Shown: positions 1 to 12,983 of the stretch, piece after piece
Position numbering within the stretch: the stretch's first letter is position 1
Layout: every line of letters begins with the position of its first letter
Source of the DNA: Linnemannia hyalina
Lineage: Eukaryota; Mortierellomycota; Mortierellomycetes; Mortierellales; Mortierellaceae
Length of the DNA stretch: 64,000 bases
Direction of reading: 5' to 3'
NCBI GenBank assembly: GCA_019671135.1
Contig: JAHRHY010000017.1
Location: forward strand, 992,001-1,056,000
The notes under the pieces: generated by a model
What the model was told of the DNA's origin: nothing
Database searches by the model: none
The model's input: only the letters and a program-made list of their open reading frames with translations
Position numbers and translations under genes: made by a program

Positions 1-1189
1 GAGCTCAAGAACAACTTCAGTCGGTTCATTGACAGCGCGAACGATCCGCATTCATTGTAGACAATCGCATAGTTCAAGTCGCGAATATCTGGTGGCAAGT
101 CAGTCAGCTCTAGGTTACTATTAATGGAAAGGGCGTTGTGCAACAACAACAAGGTCAGAAAACCACAAAAACAGGGCTGGCACAACTCACACGCCCCCTA
201 TTAAACTAAACTACCCTCCCCCTGATTTCCATTGGGCTGAATACCAAGACATACCTGAGGTCCAGTTCTCCAACACCGTCTTCAACAGCCTCCTGGATCA
301 GTTTCTGCACATGGCTAGCCACCATGCGGTCGTTCCTCTCCTTGAAGTAAGGGCCATCCATCGTGCGTCTGGCCTTTCTGCGTGGCTGCAAGTCCAACAG
401 GCATTCCCCGCTGTCCTTGAAACTGTCTGAGCGATCGTGGTTCTTTTGTGGGGTCATCGTTGCTGCGGGGATCATATACGAAGTGGCGCCACTTCCCAGA
501 GTTGATGAAGTAGCTCCATTATTGGTGCTCTGTTGATGATTGAACCCCCGATCATGATTCTGGAAGGATAAATCTTGGAACGTGGCACCCGTAGACATGG
601 TCAAAAAAGTACTATCCGGTGGCCAAAGGCATCGATTCGAACCGGTGATTGAAGTCAGCGGTCTCCTAGGGATCAAGTCGTCAGGGAGAGGACCATCGGT
701 AGGTGGAGAATCTGGGAGCTGCGCACAGAACCATCTCTTGTAGATAGATTGGTTGTCGCAGCCCGAGGTAACACCCGCCCTGGTGTCGTATTGATGCGAG
801 CCCACAGGAATGACAGGTGATTCGGGTTGTCGAGAGGGTTGAAGCCGACGAGCGATGTGTTCAAGAGCTGCATTGTATGCTGGTCGAGGGGGGGAGGGTG
901 GGTATGTAAAGGCAGGCATGGGAGGTGGGGTAGAAAAGTAGACATCAAAGTCGTCTGAAGAAGAGGGTGACCCGATAGAAGAGTTTGACCGTCTGGTTGG
1001 TGTAGTCATACCGTCCGCAAGGTCGTCGTTCACCTCGTCTTTGTACCTGCCACAGGCAGCTGTTGATACCCTTTCTGGTGATGCAGTGTCGAGGGCAGGG
1101 TCGGTTGTTGCACCAAGGAACCCTGTAGTGGTGGTGGTGGCATTCAGCGCAGGCTGCCGTTGGACTAGTTCACTCCTGGCGAAGTCCAT
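1..1189 (-). CDS. Leucine-rich-repeat protein, N-terminal part (cut by window edge)
   Basis: Two exons are visible on the minus strand: 1189-255, and 117 running off the left edge at 1. The intron (254-118) has a GTATGT donor and an ATTAATAG acceptor. Joining them gives the LRR-like run GELDLSNLELTDLPPDIRDL. The start is the ATG at 1189; the open frame continues upstream only through non-ATG codons. The first 290 or so residues are low-complexity (Ser, Thr, Pro, Gln) with basic patches such as RRKARR, then a short helix (VQKLIQEAVEDG) leads into the first repeat, which the intron splits. Several fungal LRR proteins have a long disordered N-terminus before their repeats, so a scaffold or signalling role is possible, but the family cannot be fixed from this fragment. 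The LRR call is fairly safe; the function is unknown. Confidence 0.6.
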
Positions 1190-1695
1190 TGTTGGGTTTG
1201 TGCTCACAACCACTGGGACCGTTTTTTTGAAGGCGTCTCTTGTTGAATGGGCGTTGCAGTTCAGTCAGGCAATTGACAAGGGTAGGGTTGAGGAATGGTG
1301 AAGAGAAAGAAAGGGCGAAGAGAGAGAGAGAGTGCGTATGGTATAAGTGTGGTGAGAAGAAAGGAGAGCAAGTTGTTGTGAGAATGAAGAAGAAGAGAAG
1401 GAGAAGTGTGGTGATGGAATAAGTACGGAGTAAGGAAGTGCGTCTGAGTGAGTGAAATAAAAAAAGGTCTCCCATGCAAAAGACGCCCACAAGGGTGTGC
1501 CATCCTCTGATGATGTCGCACGTGACTCATCCCCAATACATTCATGCATGGCCGCTTTTTATGTTGCTGTCTGGTCTTGCTCGTCGTCGTAATAGTGGCT
1601 CACCAGGAGCAACAGTGTCACTGCCATTGCTACTTACTGCTCATACCGGAAACTTGGATAGCCTCTCAGCACAGCATACTTTTTAATGGCACCAC
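1190..1695. other. Intergenic, upstream of the LRR gene
   Basis: This lies between the start of the LRR gene and the 3' end of BST1, both on the minus strand. The part next to the LRR start is purine-rich on the plus strand, with a GA run near 1319-1331, so it reads as a CT-rich leader for the LRR gene. No gene was seen. Confidence 0.5.
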
Positions 1696-4600
1696 CTAGT
1701 CTTGTTTTCTGTGAGGTGGTCGACCAGACTGCGATATGACCATCCTCTCCAGCATCCTTCCAGGCCCCGACTCCACAAACCTCAACACCAACAACCACGA
1801 GATCCACAACCGCGTCAAGAAGTATATTTGCCAGCTGTACCGGACTCCAAACACGATCAGGTACCCCACCATCGCATCCAGCATCAACACCAGTACTCTC
1901 GAAAACCTAGCACACAACAGCCAGAAGATAGGGCGTCAATAAAGGGACGGTAGGCAATACCACATCATATCTGAATGCTTTGCAGCTATTACTTTGCACA
2001 TGAAAGAGGTTACCTCTTGCAGGATCCAATATCCACAGAGAACCCATGACTCAAGCCCTCAACAAAAATCAAGAAAGGCAGGACATAATCCACACGATGG
2101 TCACTATCAAAGGACTCGAACCAGCCAATCGCAAAGTTGCGGATCCAGACCATCAGCGCAGGAACACAGAACGGCAACAAGAAGAAGAACATTACCAGAA
2201 TCGACATGACAAAGTGGAACCGGTTCCACGCCATGGTCGTCTCCAAGGAAGACGAGGAAATAGTGGAGGCGGGTTGCTGATGGGCTCGGTTGAGAGCACA
2301 AGCGTTGATCCAGATGAGCCAAAGGAGGATGGCAGTGAAAGCGAACTGGTAGGGCACCACGGTGACTACCAACCCAGACATGGCTGTCAGCGTGATCGCT
2401 CTATGTGTTGTGCTAAGTAAACAATGAGGGCAAAGCATTAGACTTTAGTATTAAACTTTATACTGGCTGATTCTGTTGCGTGCCGCAAACGAGACAAACA
2501 CGCTTACCTTCTGGCGTTCATGAAGTCACCACCGGTACCGCGTTTCGTTAAAAGCGCGACAGTTCTGACAATCAAGTTCAACAAGATCCAAACAAACGCG
2601 ACAATTCCCACAGCCACCTGGAAGAACAGCGGCGCCAGAAACCAAAAGAACGCATCATTATCTCCAAGCAGCGCATCTCCAAACCACTGACCCGAATGCT
2701 GCCACCAGGGGCGACCGCCAGACTCTGTCAGTTTTGACGAGCCTGCCAAGGACCCCTGTGAACTTGATATGGCTTCATTCCCGATGTCGACCGCTGTTCT
2801 CGGAATCAAATGCTGAAGCATAGAGATTGCTCCCAAAAGAACCGCGAACTGCCAAAATGTCGATCGGATCAGCAATGACAAAGCCTCGCCAAAGGGCATA
2901 AAGTGACCCATCCGACTCCAGCCTTGGATCTGAGCTCTCAGAGTCAATAGGATCGCCAGGAACGTGAACACCAAGACGACCATCCTGTACCGAATGACCA
3001 CTTTTCCAAGACTTCCATACTTGTCAACCTCTAGTGTCAACGACAACGGCTCAGGGCACGTAGGGTCCATCCAGAATCGGAGTTCGACTCCATTGTTACC
3101 ACTCAGCTGGATCTTGTCAAAGTACGGCAGATCTCCATGAAAGTTGATGTCGACTCCCGATTCCTTGTCGGCAATATTGACAAAATACTTGTCCTCGTGC
3201 ATCGCCCAACTTGATTGTTTCATCATCGGAGCGAACCTTTGACCTATTATTGATTAAATGTGGAGCATTATCTCAGTTCAGACATTTCCTAAGCTAATTT
3301 GTAACGACAGATATGAATCTGCAGCTCCTGAGAATTACCTTGACAACCGGCTCTGCTCACCTTTAGGTTGTAGGCGAGTAGACTGCTATCCATGTTGGGC
3401 AGGCTGATCGTCGACACCAACGACGGTCTCTCAGGGAATTTGCTCCACTTCAATCCATCACGCAACAATCCTACATACCCAATGAGTAGTGAAGAGCGCG
3501 TCAGCACATGATTGTAAGAATGAAATAACTATAGGAAATGATACGTCGAATGAGATGATGTCTTTACCTATGGTAGTGGTCTCTATAACTTCCTGGTGAA
3601 CAGCCTCCTTGCTGATCTCGGTCAATAAGAACCCAGATTCGGCATACCGCCGACCACGATCCAGAACCACCAGGAAGGGGTACCCAACAAGCTCTCTCAC
3701 CTGCTTCTGGATGAATCGGAACTCTCGCGCAGTGTAATATTCTCCTGTAAATAATGGCATCGTTGAGGACTCTGTCGAGGCAGGGATGGGGATAAAGGCC
3801 AACTTGTCACTCCTGCAGGACAAAGCCTGAGGTTTGTGTGACGATGACGACGGAGCGGCGAGGTCCTTGCAGAGGAAGACATTTAGACGGCTGTTCTGTC
3901 CAAGAGCGTGATCTGTCAGCAAGGTGATTGTGCCTGGCGAGTTCGATGACTGTGGAAGTGCCATGACAAAGAGGTGCGGCGTGGTAGATTGTGCGTTGTA
4001 GGTTGCTGGAGGGAATGCCCACGCTGTGTCTGTCTCCATGAATGTATGCTCAAAGTCGGATAACGACAGCGTCTGTTCGCCTAATCATATCAAAGAGCTT
4101 AAATATTAGCGGACGAAACTTCACCGCTGTCACAATTGACGTCGATGCATTCAAAAACTATAGTCGACTTACTGTGTGCTGCTGCTTCTGGAGCAAGAGA
4201 TCCATGCTCCTCAGCACCGGTCAAGAGCCGTCGTCGAAAGATTTTCATCCGCTCCCCCAGAGGCTTGACCTGATCCGCCCTCCTAGCATCTACAAGATCC
4301 ACCAACGCCTTACCAATAGCCATCGCGACCTGATTGCACCACAAGATCGACAGATGGTCGGTTCCAACCCAAGCATGAGGGATCGACGACGTGAAGACAG
4401 AAAACCCATGACTCTGCGGGACCAGATGTTGAATGTTTCCTGAATCGCTGTTGACAGTGATATCCAAATTGCCGCCCATGATCGAAACCAACGACACATT
4501 CGCGAGTGGCGAATGAGGAGTATAGAACCCATGTGTCCAGAACTCCTCGATCCTGTCGTATGCGGCCGAGATCTTGTCGTCGAGTGCGATGGGCGGGATC

Positions 4601-5619
4601 ATATGAGGAGTCGCCACGGTGAGGATCGCATGGACTGATCCCTGGATATAGTTGTCTGTCGTGAAGATCGAACGGGCAACGATCCCGCCCATACTGTGAC
4701 CAATGATCAGTACAGACGTGGGCCTTGGCAGTGTAGGGTCCCGGTTGTTGTCGGCGTATAATGAGAGGATATAGGCTATGACCTCATTGGCGTACTGTGC
4801 CTGGTCCTGAAGCAGCTGTCCATGAAATGCCGAGAACTCCTCATTGAGATCGACTGTAAAAAAGTCAATGGGTTTCGATCCTGCAGCATGACCGCCCTGT
4901 TCGCGTGGAAGGGTCTCGTAATAGTATCTCGCAGCCTCCTTTGCCATCGACCGCACCTGCTTTGCACTTCCTGCATTTCCTGGAATAAACAGCGCAGGCA
5001 CCCCCGTCGGCCGAACCTATATCCACTCAGGTGACAAAAAACAACAACCATGTGAGAGAAAGAAATGAGGGATATATGCGAGACTCACAACATCCGATCA
5101 CTCAAGCGAAACAAGCAGACACACCTTGACAGACTTGTCAACAGCCCATTCACTCGACCCGATCTGTGTGACCAGATTTGAGCCACGAAGACGGTCATCG
5201 TCATAGTCGCCGTCCCTGTACAACAACAGATTGTATTTTCCGGCAAATCGCGTCATTTTCTCGTCGAAGGCCAGGAGTCTGTAGTAAGTCGGTTGCATGT
5301 AGGTCATAATACAGCCCTTGGGGTCTAATTGGTGGTTGAAGCTTGAGTGGGTTACGCAGGCCAGGATTACGACTGAGAAGACGAGGAGGGACGCGAGATA
5401 GGGTGAACACCCGTATGTTGCTGTCCTGTAAGGCGTTGCGTTGAGTGAGTTTGTTCCTGGAGATGGGGCATAGTGTGATGGGTTGGAGGGAGAGGAATGA
5501 GAGGAAGAAGTAGAAGAAAGGGGGTTTACTTTGCCCTTTGTCGTTGTTGACTTTTGCTGTGGTGTTACGTCTTGTGGATGAGTAGCTAGTCCTGAGGGAT
5601 GGGTTGGTTGTCCCGACAT
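1696..5619 (-). CDS. BST1: GPI inositol-deacylase (PGAP1/Bst1 family)
   Basis: Seven exons join in frame: 5619-5125, 5016-4173, 4080-3568, 3470-3339, 3243-2508, 2412-2014 and 1906-1696, giving 1109 residues. In this family the enzyme removes the acyl chain from the inositol of GPI anchors in the ER, which lets anchored proteins leave for the Golgi and takes part in quality control. A single membrane segment at about residues 72-91 follows a Ser/Thr/Pro-rich cytoplasmic tail. Next come the family block GCIMTYMQPTYY, the VPALFIPGNAGSAKQVRS block, and the lipase nucleophile motif GHSMGG with Ser at about 273. The last three exons encode several hydrophobic segments, as expected of the polytopic C-terminal half. 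An in-frame ATG at 5688 would add 23 residues; I chose 5619. Family and most junctions are secure. The C-terminus after the last membrane segment is the weakest part. Confidence 0.9.
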
Positions 5620-6161
5620 GATGCGTGTGAAAAAAAAAGGTCGAAGCGAGGGTGTGTGGTGAACAGAAAGGAGGCGAACCATGCCCATTGGCAGTCACAT
5701 TCACTTTTCATTGGAAAATTGATTTGCCACCAACCACTTCTGTTGATGCAAATCACAAAGGGTGGCCCTGGAATGAAAAACGCCCTTCTCCCAACAACAC
5801 GTTTCATGATCCGGTGTAACGAATAAACGCATTATTGTTGACCACATGCTCAAAACAATCACCATCATCATTGGAATGCACTTTTGTTGAAAAAAAGACA
5901 AGCTGGAATATATTTGACAGGTGGTGCTCTATTCTATGGTATGGACAAGTTATGTTACTACAACAAGGGAAAGTCAAGGAAGGAAAAAGGACAAGAGAAA
6001 GCGGAACGAAGAAAAAACAAGGGTATATGTATGGCTTGGGAAGGCGAGTATTGACATCATGGGTGCGAGCGTTGCACAACCAGGGAGGGGGGGTTGATTA
6101 GATTGACGTCCTGAACGTGTTGGATAACGGTCAAAGAAGCGTCAGGGGTAAGCTTTTTTTT
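5620..6161. other. Intergenic, upstream of BST1
   Basis: BST1 starts at the right-hand end of its gene, so its promoter must lie here, together with the 3' flank of the small gene at 6162. The sequence is unremarkable and AT-rich. No ORF with plausible protein character was seen. Confidence 0.5.
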
Positions 6162-6562
6162 TTAGACCCAAACTCGACTGTCGACATCGGTGAACTTGTC
6201 GCCTAAAAGAGAGGTGAAAAAACGTGCCAAAGAGAAAAGGAGAGATGTGAGTACATCATGACCAGCTGTGAACGTAAAAAACGATCGACTTGCAATAGTA
6301 TGCGTCATGTCATGCGGCACTAAAAAAGCGTGAAAATAGTAGACCACCACGCACCATCATAGAATCCCTTGACAAAGGCGTCCAGTTCAGGGTGCTCCTC
6401 GCCATCGACGGCATTGGCAGGACGACCGTTGACCTGGGGGCTCGAGTTTCCGTCGCCGTTATTCGTGCTGACAAGACCGCGGGAGCCGTTCTGTTCGGAG
6501 GATTGGGAAGAGGCGGTGGTGGCAGAGGAGTCGCGGCCAGTGTTACCCATTGGAGCAGTCAT
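6162..6562 (-). CDS. Small hypothetical protein, 82 residues, two exons
   Basis: Exon 1 (6562-6355) and exon 2 (6202-6162) are joined across an intron with a GTGCGTGG donor and a CTTTTAG acceptor. Residues 1-55 are Ser/Thr/Asn/Gly-rich and probably disordered. The last 27 residues are different: an acidic-hydrophobic block around HPELDAFVKGFYDG leads into DKFTDVDSRVWV at the C-terminus. Without splicing, the frame would end in AWWSTIFTLF instead. A CAA/CT-rich leader lies upstream, as for other genes here. I do not recognise the family. The ordered tail looks like a short binding motif, but that is inference. Either splice site could be wrong, and there may be further exons. Confidence 0.45.
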
Positions 6563-7040
6563 GTTGATATGTATGTGTTTGGTGATGTGTGGGAAAGGTG
6601 GTAGCTGAGGGCGCTTGGTTGGAGGCTGTGTGAAGGTTGTTGTTGTTGTTGTTGTTGTTGAGGTGTGTAAGAGTTTGTAGTAGATGAAAAAACAACGGGT
6701 TGGTGAGGAGGTGAGATGGAAAGCAAATGAAAAAAAGAAGGGATGGAACGTGGAGAGAGGGCGAGTATTTATGTAGATTTGGAGAGATTTGAGCAAAGAT
6801 TTAAACGAGAGGGAAGAAGGTCGATGGAAGGACGACGAAGAAGGAGGAAGACAGTAAAATTAACTGCAAGGTGTTGTTGTTGTTATTGTTGTTGATGATG
6901 ATGATGTTGGGGGCTGTTCAGTCGTTGTAATTGCTGCTGCTCTCGAGATCGTCTGTTGTTGGTGGAGTTGTAATATAACTGTTTGTTTGTGTCGAGAGCG
7001 GTGTGGGGGAGGGGAAGAGAGCAAGAAGAGAAACGAGGGC

Positions 7041-7084
7041 GAGAAAGAGAGAAAGAGAGAAAGAAAGAAAGAAAGAAAGAAAGC
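7041..7084. repeat. GAAA/GAGA simple repeat
   Basis: Purine-only tract that resolves into GAAA tetramers toward its right end. Confidence 0.85.
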
Positions 7085-7560
7085 TGTTGCTATTGTTGTT
7101 GTTGCTGTTGTTGAGAGAACAAGAAAGTGAGATGAGATGGAGAATTCTTTTTTGAGCAAAAAGGGTTCGCTCTTTTTATATGAAAAAATGTTTGAGCAAT
7201 TAGCGGATGGGATGGTCCCTGGACCCGTTTTAACGACGAATGAATGAGTGAATGGCGAATTGAATACCTTCAATTAGCGACTGAATGGAACAAAGAGTAA
7301 AGACTGAATTGAGTCGATAAAGACTTTTTTTTGTTTGCTTTGCTCTCTCTTCCCTCTCTCTCTCTCTCTCTGTCTATCGACCCTTCGCCGTACTCAGACG
7401 ACAACAACAACAACAACAACTACAAAAAAAAGCACTTTGACCTTTTTGAGGCGGGGAGATGATTAATAACAACGGGCTTATTTCTTTTTCGCGTTGTTTC
7501 CCTTGCTGCAGGACATTGTCTCGTTTTTGACCCCATGACCCTTATTCATTCATACAATCC

Positions 7561-7584
7561 TAATGCTAATGCTAATGCTAATGC
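7561..7584. repeat. Hexamer array TAATGC x4
   Basis: Four perfect head-to-tail copies of TAATGC. Confidence 0.9.
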
Positions 7585-8350
7585 TTACCATGGCTGCCTG
7601 GCTGCGGTGAGAAAAATGCGACGGGACTTGCCCTTTTGTCCGTCTCGTCGGCCTGGAAGATAAACAGCGTTGATTCTCGGCCGCCGTATTCCAATCGCCC
7701 TGAACGAGACCGACAACCGACAGTCTCTACTCTCGCCCTTACCCCCTTCCCTTTCCCCTGTCCCTTGTCCCCTGTTCATTCGCCCCTTCCGTCCAATGCG
7801 CCCATGCCTCGTTCGTTCCTTTTCTACCTCATCCCAACCTATCACCTACCTCCCCTTCCCCTTCTCATCCCCCACCCTAGCCCCTGAACACAGCACGCTA
7901 GCATACATGCTCATTACCCAAATTTAACCCTCGCCCATTTCTCCATCTCTCTTCTTCTGGTGTTAGCCTATTGCTTTGTCAGAAATGAAAAGAAGTGAGA
8001 GTGGGGGTTAAGAAATTAACAAATGAGGTAATGCTTGCGCTGTTCATCTTTCTCCCTTCAAGCGATAGACGAGAATAGCAGAAGGACGTTCCTCCCCCAC
8101 CCCCCACCTTCTCTTTACCCCTACCTTTTCGTTCTGCCCCCTAAGGTAATAGGACTAAAAAAAAACACCAAAAGTAGATGGATGAGCGATGTGCGAAGAA
8201 AGAGAGATGGAAAATCAATAAACAAGGTTCGTTTCTTAGAACATGGTGAAAATCCTCACTTGGTTGTTATTGCGAAAGAACGGAGGGACTAGACAAGCTC
8301 CACTCTTTCTCTTTCTTCCTTCTCTTCGCTCACGTTTTTGCTCATTTTTT

Positions 8351-8352
<2 letters not shown>

Positions 8353-8383
<31 letters not shown>
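8353..8383. repeat. (AG)n microsatellite
   Basis: About 15 uninterrupted AG units. Confidence 0.9.
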
Positions 8384-8385
<2 letters not shown>

Positions 8386-9540
8386 GGCTCAGTAGGGGTA
8401 ATGCTGTGGATGTGGATTCATTTATCCTCCTTGGTTGGTGGAATGATTGAAGTGGGGTAATGTCATCAAAGGAAAGAGAACAGAGAGTGGAGGAATAGAT
8501 GGTGACGAAGAGTGGACGGAAATACCCCGGCGGAGGAAAAATATTGCAAATAGACACACACACACACATACAAACGACATTCGAGAACGTCAAGAACAAT
8601 AAGAACAAGAACACTAGGTTGGATGAAAATGAAAAAGAACAACAGACAAGGAAAATAAATAATGGGTCATCCATTTCATCCACCCGTCGTGTCCTTTTTC
8701 TTTCCTTTCCTTTTCGCTATGTCAATGCTCCTTTGCGAATTAGAAACGATAGTTAGTTAGTGTCATTAGCATCATCATTAGAACTGAAGACCGTGTTCTA
8801 GGATCGTCTCCTTTTGTGTGATTGATTTACTTACTCTCTTTCTCCCTTCGAGACCTCTTTGTAATTGAGTCACCACCTCCCAAGCTCGTCATTTACTATT
8901 TCCTCCCTCTCGCTCACTCGCTTCAATCCACCCACTCGACCCCTGCAGGATTCGAGGCATGGTGTACAGTAGACTGCAGACTCTATCTCTCACACACACA
9001 CTCTCTCTCTGTATTAAAAAAATTGAGCATCTATTTTCAAAAATAACGAAGAGTGGAAGGCCTGGTCTGGTTCAATTGCAACCCCCATGGCTCACCGTTT
9101 TCTTTTTCCATTACCTATTTGCCATGCTATTTACCAAGCAAAATAGGTCTAATACCCTTCTGTTTTTTATTCATCTATGGGCGCAGCTCTGGGTCTCACA
9201 GACACGGCTGTTTCTATTTGTTTTGTGCGAGACTGGGCGCATAATAACAGAAATAACACCAAACAGCCGACTGACCCGACGCCTCAGCAGTTTTTATTTA
9301 TGAGAAGAAAAGTCTACGAAAGTAGACTCGTTAGTTTTTTTACGTCTATCCCGATGGATGTCGAAAAATAGGGTCGCAAGCCTCCTTCGATCCGCTGGTA
9401 CAAAACACCTAATGATAATCTCCACACAATTCTCCCGCCCTTGTTGTTTCTCCTTGTTTCTTCATATCTATCCTCCTGTCTAGCTCGTCCCTCCTTCCCT
9501 ATCGCAAGTCTTACTCGCCCCTTTTGACCTCCTTCGCCAT

Positions 9541-9620
9541 GTCACCCCGTCACCCTGTTTACTCTGTCGCCTTGTCACTCTGTCACCTTGTCACCCTGTC
9601 ACTCTGTCACTCTGTCCCCC
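9541..9620. repeat. Degenerate 8-bp minisatellite, TGTCACYC
   Basis: About nine imperfect copies of an 8-bp unit, TGTCACTC or TGTCACCC, run head to tail with scattered substitutions. Confidence 0.8.
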
Positions 9621-9929
9621 TCAACTCAAATCACTAATTCGGCGAATTCTCAAGCTCAATCAAGGTCTTACGAGAAATAGGCTACCCCCCCCCCCCGTAC
9701 TAGACTCCTCACTCTTACTATTCACTCCCCCCAAGTGAAATCCACAGCTGAGTAATTAAAAGATAGTTCTTGACCACATGGTCAGTGTTCGAAACCAGAT
9801 TTGCGAATAACACTCAAATTTCGTATCGAGAAACACCTCGGAGTATAAACTGTGAACACACAAATTTACTCACCTGTTTGCGCACGCACGACGACGCAAT
9901 GTTTGCCTGCCATCCATGCCATGCCATGC

Positions 9930-9948
9930 TTTTTTTTTTTTTTTTTTT
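9930..9948. repeat. Poly-T run, 19 nt
   Basis: Homopolymer directly after CATGCCATGCCATGC. Confidence 0.9.
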
Positions 9949-10237
9949 GCCTTTTGCTTTTTGCTATTCATCCTCTTCCTCATCCCTCATGGGCCTAGCC
10001 ATAGGCATAGACAAGGGTCGGAGAGAGAAAGAGTGCAAAGAAGGGATAGGAAGGAAAATTCTTCCCGCCGTCATATCACATCCAAAGAACAAATAACATT
10101 GCTGAAAAAAAGAAAAATGAGAAGGAAGAGGGAAGGGATGAGGCGGAGGAATAACGCCAAAACACGCGCGATCAGAGGAAACACAGCGAAGGCGTGGCAT
10201 ATGGGTCTGCACCTGTGCCAAGTTTATTAATACTCAG

Positions 10238-10240
<3 letters not shown>

Positions 10241-10275
<35 letters not shown>
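10241..10275. repeat. (TC)n microsatellite
   Basis: About 17 uninterrupted TC units. Confidence 0.9.
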
Positions 10276-10278
<3 letters not shown>

Positions 10279-12765
10279 CTAGTTTGATCAAGGGGGATGA
10301 AAGATGAAAAGGGCAGCGAGAGGAGAGTTTGGACTTTGGAGCATCACGAAGAGTACGCCATTGCTGAACACTATGCAGCATCATTCCATCTTCTTCCCTT
10401 CTTCACCAAACCAGACAAGTCAAGAAAGAAGGCGCAGTGACAGAAGGAACGCGGCGTGAATGGATAGGAGCCGTGTCCGTGTGTGGAATGCAAAGTAAAA
10501 GGGTCCTAGGTGTATCGATCAGTCAGGTCACCCAGCCCTATCGATTGAATTAGCAGGCTTTGGTTTTTTTTTTGGCTTTGCGCTAGTTACATCATTAGCG
10601 CGCCTTCTCCAAAAAAAACGAGGGTGATCGACGAGTAGGGGACGTCCAGTAAAACGACCAAATATACGTGGACGATGAGTAATGCTAAGGATGGCTAGTA
10701 GGTTCAAACAGGAAGTCGAAAGGAAGTGAAGCAAAGGAAGGAGAAGAATGAGGAAACAAGGACCCCGTGGTCCGAAACTGAGCCCATCCCTGAACCTTCT
10801 TTTTCTTTTCGCCCTTTTCTCCTGTCTGTTTTTTTTTGGTTGATATCTGTCGTTGAGTTTACGGCAAGTACTTTTTGGTCTTGCGAAGCATTCATCGCCA
10901 TGCATCATTGCATTGAGCTAGGATAGAGTAGATGACTGTACAGTGCATGGGTATGTAGTTTTGGAAGAGATGGGATGGGATAGCGGAATTGGAAGGATAA
11001 ACAAATGGACAAGTGGCCTTCGCCATGGCAAGAAAATATCATCAATCTCAACTAGGAAATCCAAATGCACGATCATGTTTTCATTCTTCTTCATTCTTCT
11101 GTTGTTGGTTTTTTTGCTTGATGTTGCGCGCCGAATAAGCATCTTGAAAGTCTAGGACTGAAGGTATCAGATGTGCAAGGAGAGTGGTTGTTTGTTTGCT
11201 TTCTTGTGTTCATGAGCAAAGGCGCTTCAAAAATCTCCTCCACAAAACACACCAAAATACTGCGAACGAGAAAAAAAAATGGCGCCGAACGAGAAGGCGA
11301 AGTCGCCTCGATCATACTAGGCAAAGAGTGAAAACGGTAGGGTATGATTGAACGATGACCAAAACAAAGACCAGTGCGTTTGTATACACACCCCTTCACT
11401 TTCGGTCGGTATTGTTTTTTTGTTTTTTGGGCGTCTCTCTGACCGCTCTCTGACTCTTTTTGACATACGTTGATATTGCCCAATTGCTCATACCCTAAAA
11501 CCATATTGAATACCTCGAACTCTTGGCCAATGTTGTTATTCTTAGTTAGACTAAGTTAGTGTAATGGATGGGATGGTATGCAGGTCCACTTTTTCTTGTT
11601 TTTTTTGTTCCTGTGACCTGCCATGGCATGACATGACCTGACAGGATTGTGAGCCCTTACTTCAGCTCATTGTCGACTTTTTCCCCATAGCAACAAAAAA
11701 AAAAGTATGCGATGGTCGGACGGTTCATCCATCAAATATTTCGCTCAGAAAAAAAGTGCGCGAGAAAAAGAAAGAGCAGGCGCTTTTTTGTTTTCTTTAT
11801 CCAATTTTTTTTTCCCATGCAAGGCCCCCTTGTGGAGAGAAAGGTAGTAACGATCGAAAAAGAGCAGGCGGACAGAAAGAACGAGAGTAGAAGGAGAGGG
11901 TAAAAGGGTGTTGTTTGGTCACACTAACCAGCCCAACCGCTCCTTCCATTCATCCATCCATCCATCTACTTTTTCCTCTCCGCTTTCTTCGCTACCCCTG
12001 AGATCGGCATCTAGCGCACTGGACTAGTTCGCGCCACGATGAGCCTAGTGAGGTGGAAAAAAATGATCGAGATCTTTTGGACAAGAGTAAAGTGGCGGAG
12101 AATGGAGGAAGGAAAAAGAAGAGCAATGTAGTGTAAGCAGGATTTAGTCAAACTATGGCATGGATGAACCATGGAGTGAAGGTAGTTAAACTTCGACCCT
12201 ATTTGACCCATGGGTGGGATGAACGTTTGGGCGGAAATGGCGCCATGGTCAATATAAAATTTTCCTATGTACCCTACTCCCACTTCGCACTTCCCCCCTC
12301 CCCCCCCATTCTGCCTACTCCTTTCGTCTACGTCAACAACTGCCTCGAAATGAAATTCTAGGGACTTCAAGCATTTCTATTAACACACCGCGGTTTCACT
12401 CTCAACGTACAGATAAGCACAGATACAAAAAGGAGACGCGTCAACGCCATTATGAGGTTTCCCTTCTTTTCAATTAAGTTGCCTAGACCGCGTTGTTGTT
12501 GTTGTTCTTGTTGTCTATCCCGCAATTCATTTCTAAAAACAAAGTTTTCTAAGTGCGTCGTCATCATCCTCCTACTGCTGCTCCCTAGACTAATCCACAA
12601 AGGACCTGGAGCCGAACACAACACACTTTGTGCTGTGGGTTAGATCTCCCTCTCCGATAGCACTCTCGTTCATCTTCGAAAAAAAATGGAAAAAAAAGCT
12701 CACGTTCATCATCCCAATGTCAATGTCAACTGAGCCCTTCAAATTGTGGAGAAAATGTTGGTATC

Positions 12766-12786
12766 GGGGGGGGGGGGGGGGGGGGG
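12766..12786. repeat. Poly-G run, 21 nt
   Basis: A single uninterrupted G homopolymer. It is the only long G run in a window where A and T runs are common. Confidence 0.9.
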
Positions 12787-12963
12787 TTGGCGACGGCGGC
12801 GGCGTAGAGTTAATGTCATATTCCAGAATGTACAGCCAGAGTCCTCCACAAAAGTAAGCACAGACAACTGACTTTTTTTTTTCTTCTTTCTTTCTCGCCG
12901 GTTATTTTTTCTTTGGGTCTCGTTGTGAAAAGCCATTAAAACGAGACCATTGAGCCCGTACCC

Positions 12964-12983
12964 TTTTTTTTTTTTTTTTTTTT
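12964..12983. repeat. Poly-T run, 20 nt
   Basis: Homopolymer followed by CC and a further T run. Confidence 0.85.

Noticed and set aside
631..655. T-arm-like string around GATTCGAACC
   Set aside because: It lies in the coding exon of the LRR gene and has no stem or other tRNA arms.
5620..5688. Upstream ATG for BST1 adding 23 residues
   Set aside because: The added residues look like translated leader; 5619 gives a plausible cytoplasmic tail. Not fully excluded.
11091..11504. 137-residue minus-strand ORF in the gene-free stretch
   Set aside because: Mixed composition with no recognisable domain, no CT/CAA leader and no splice partner.
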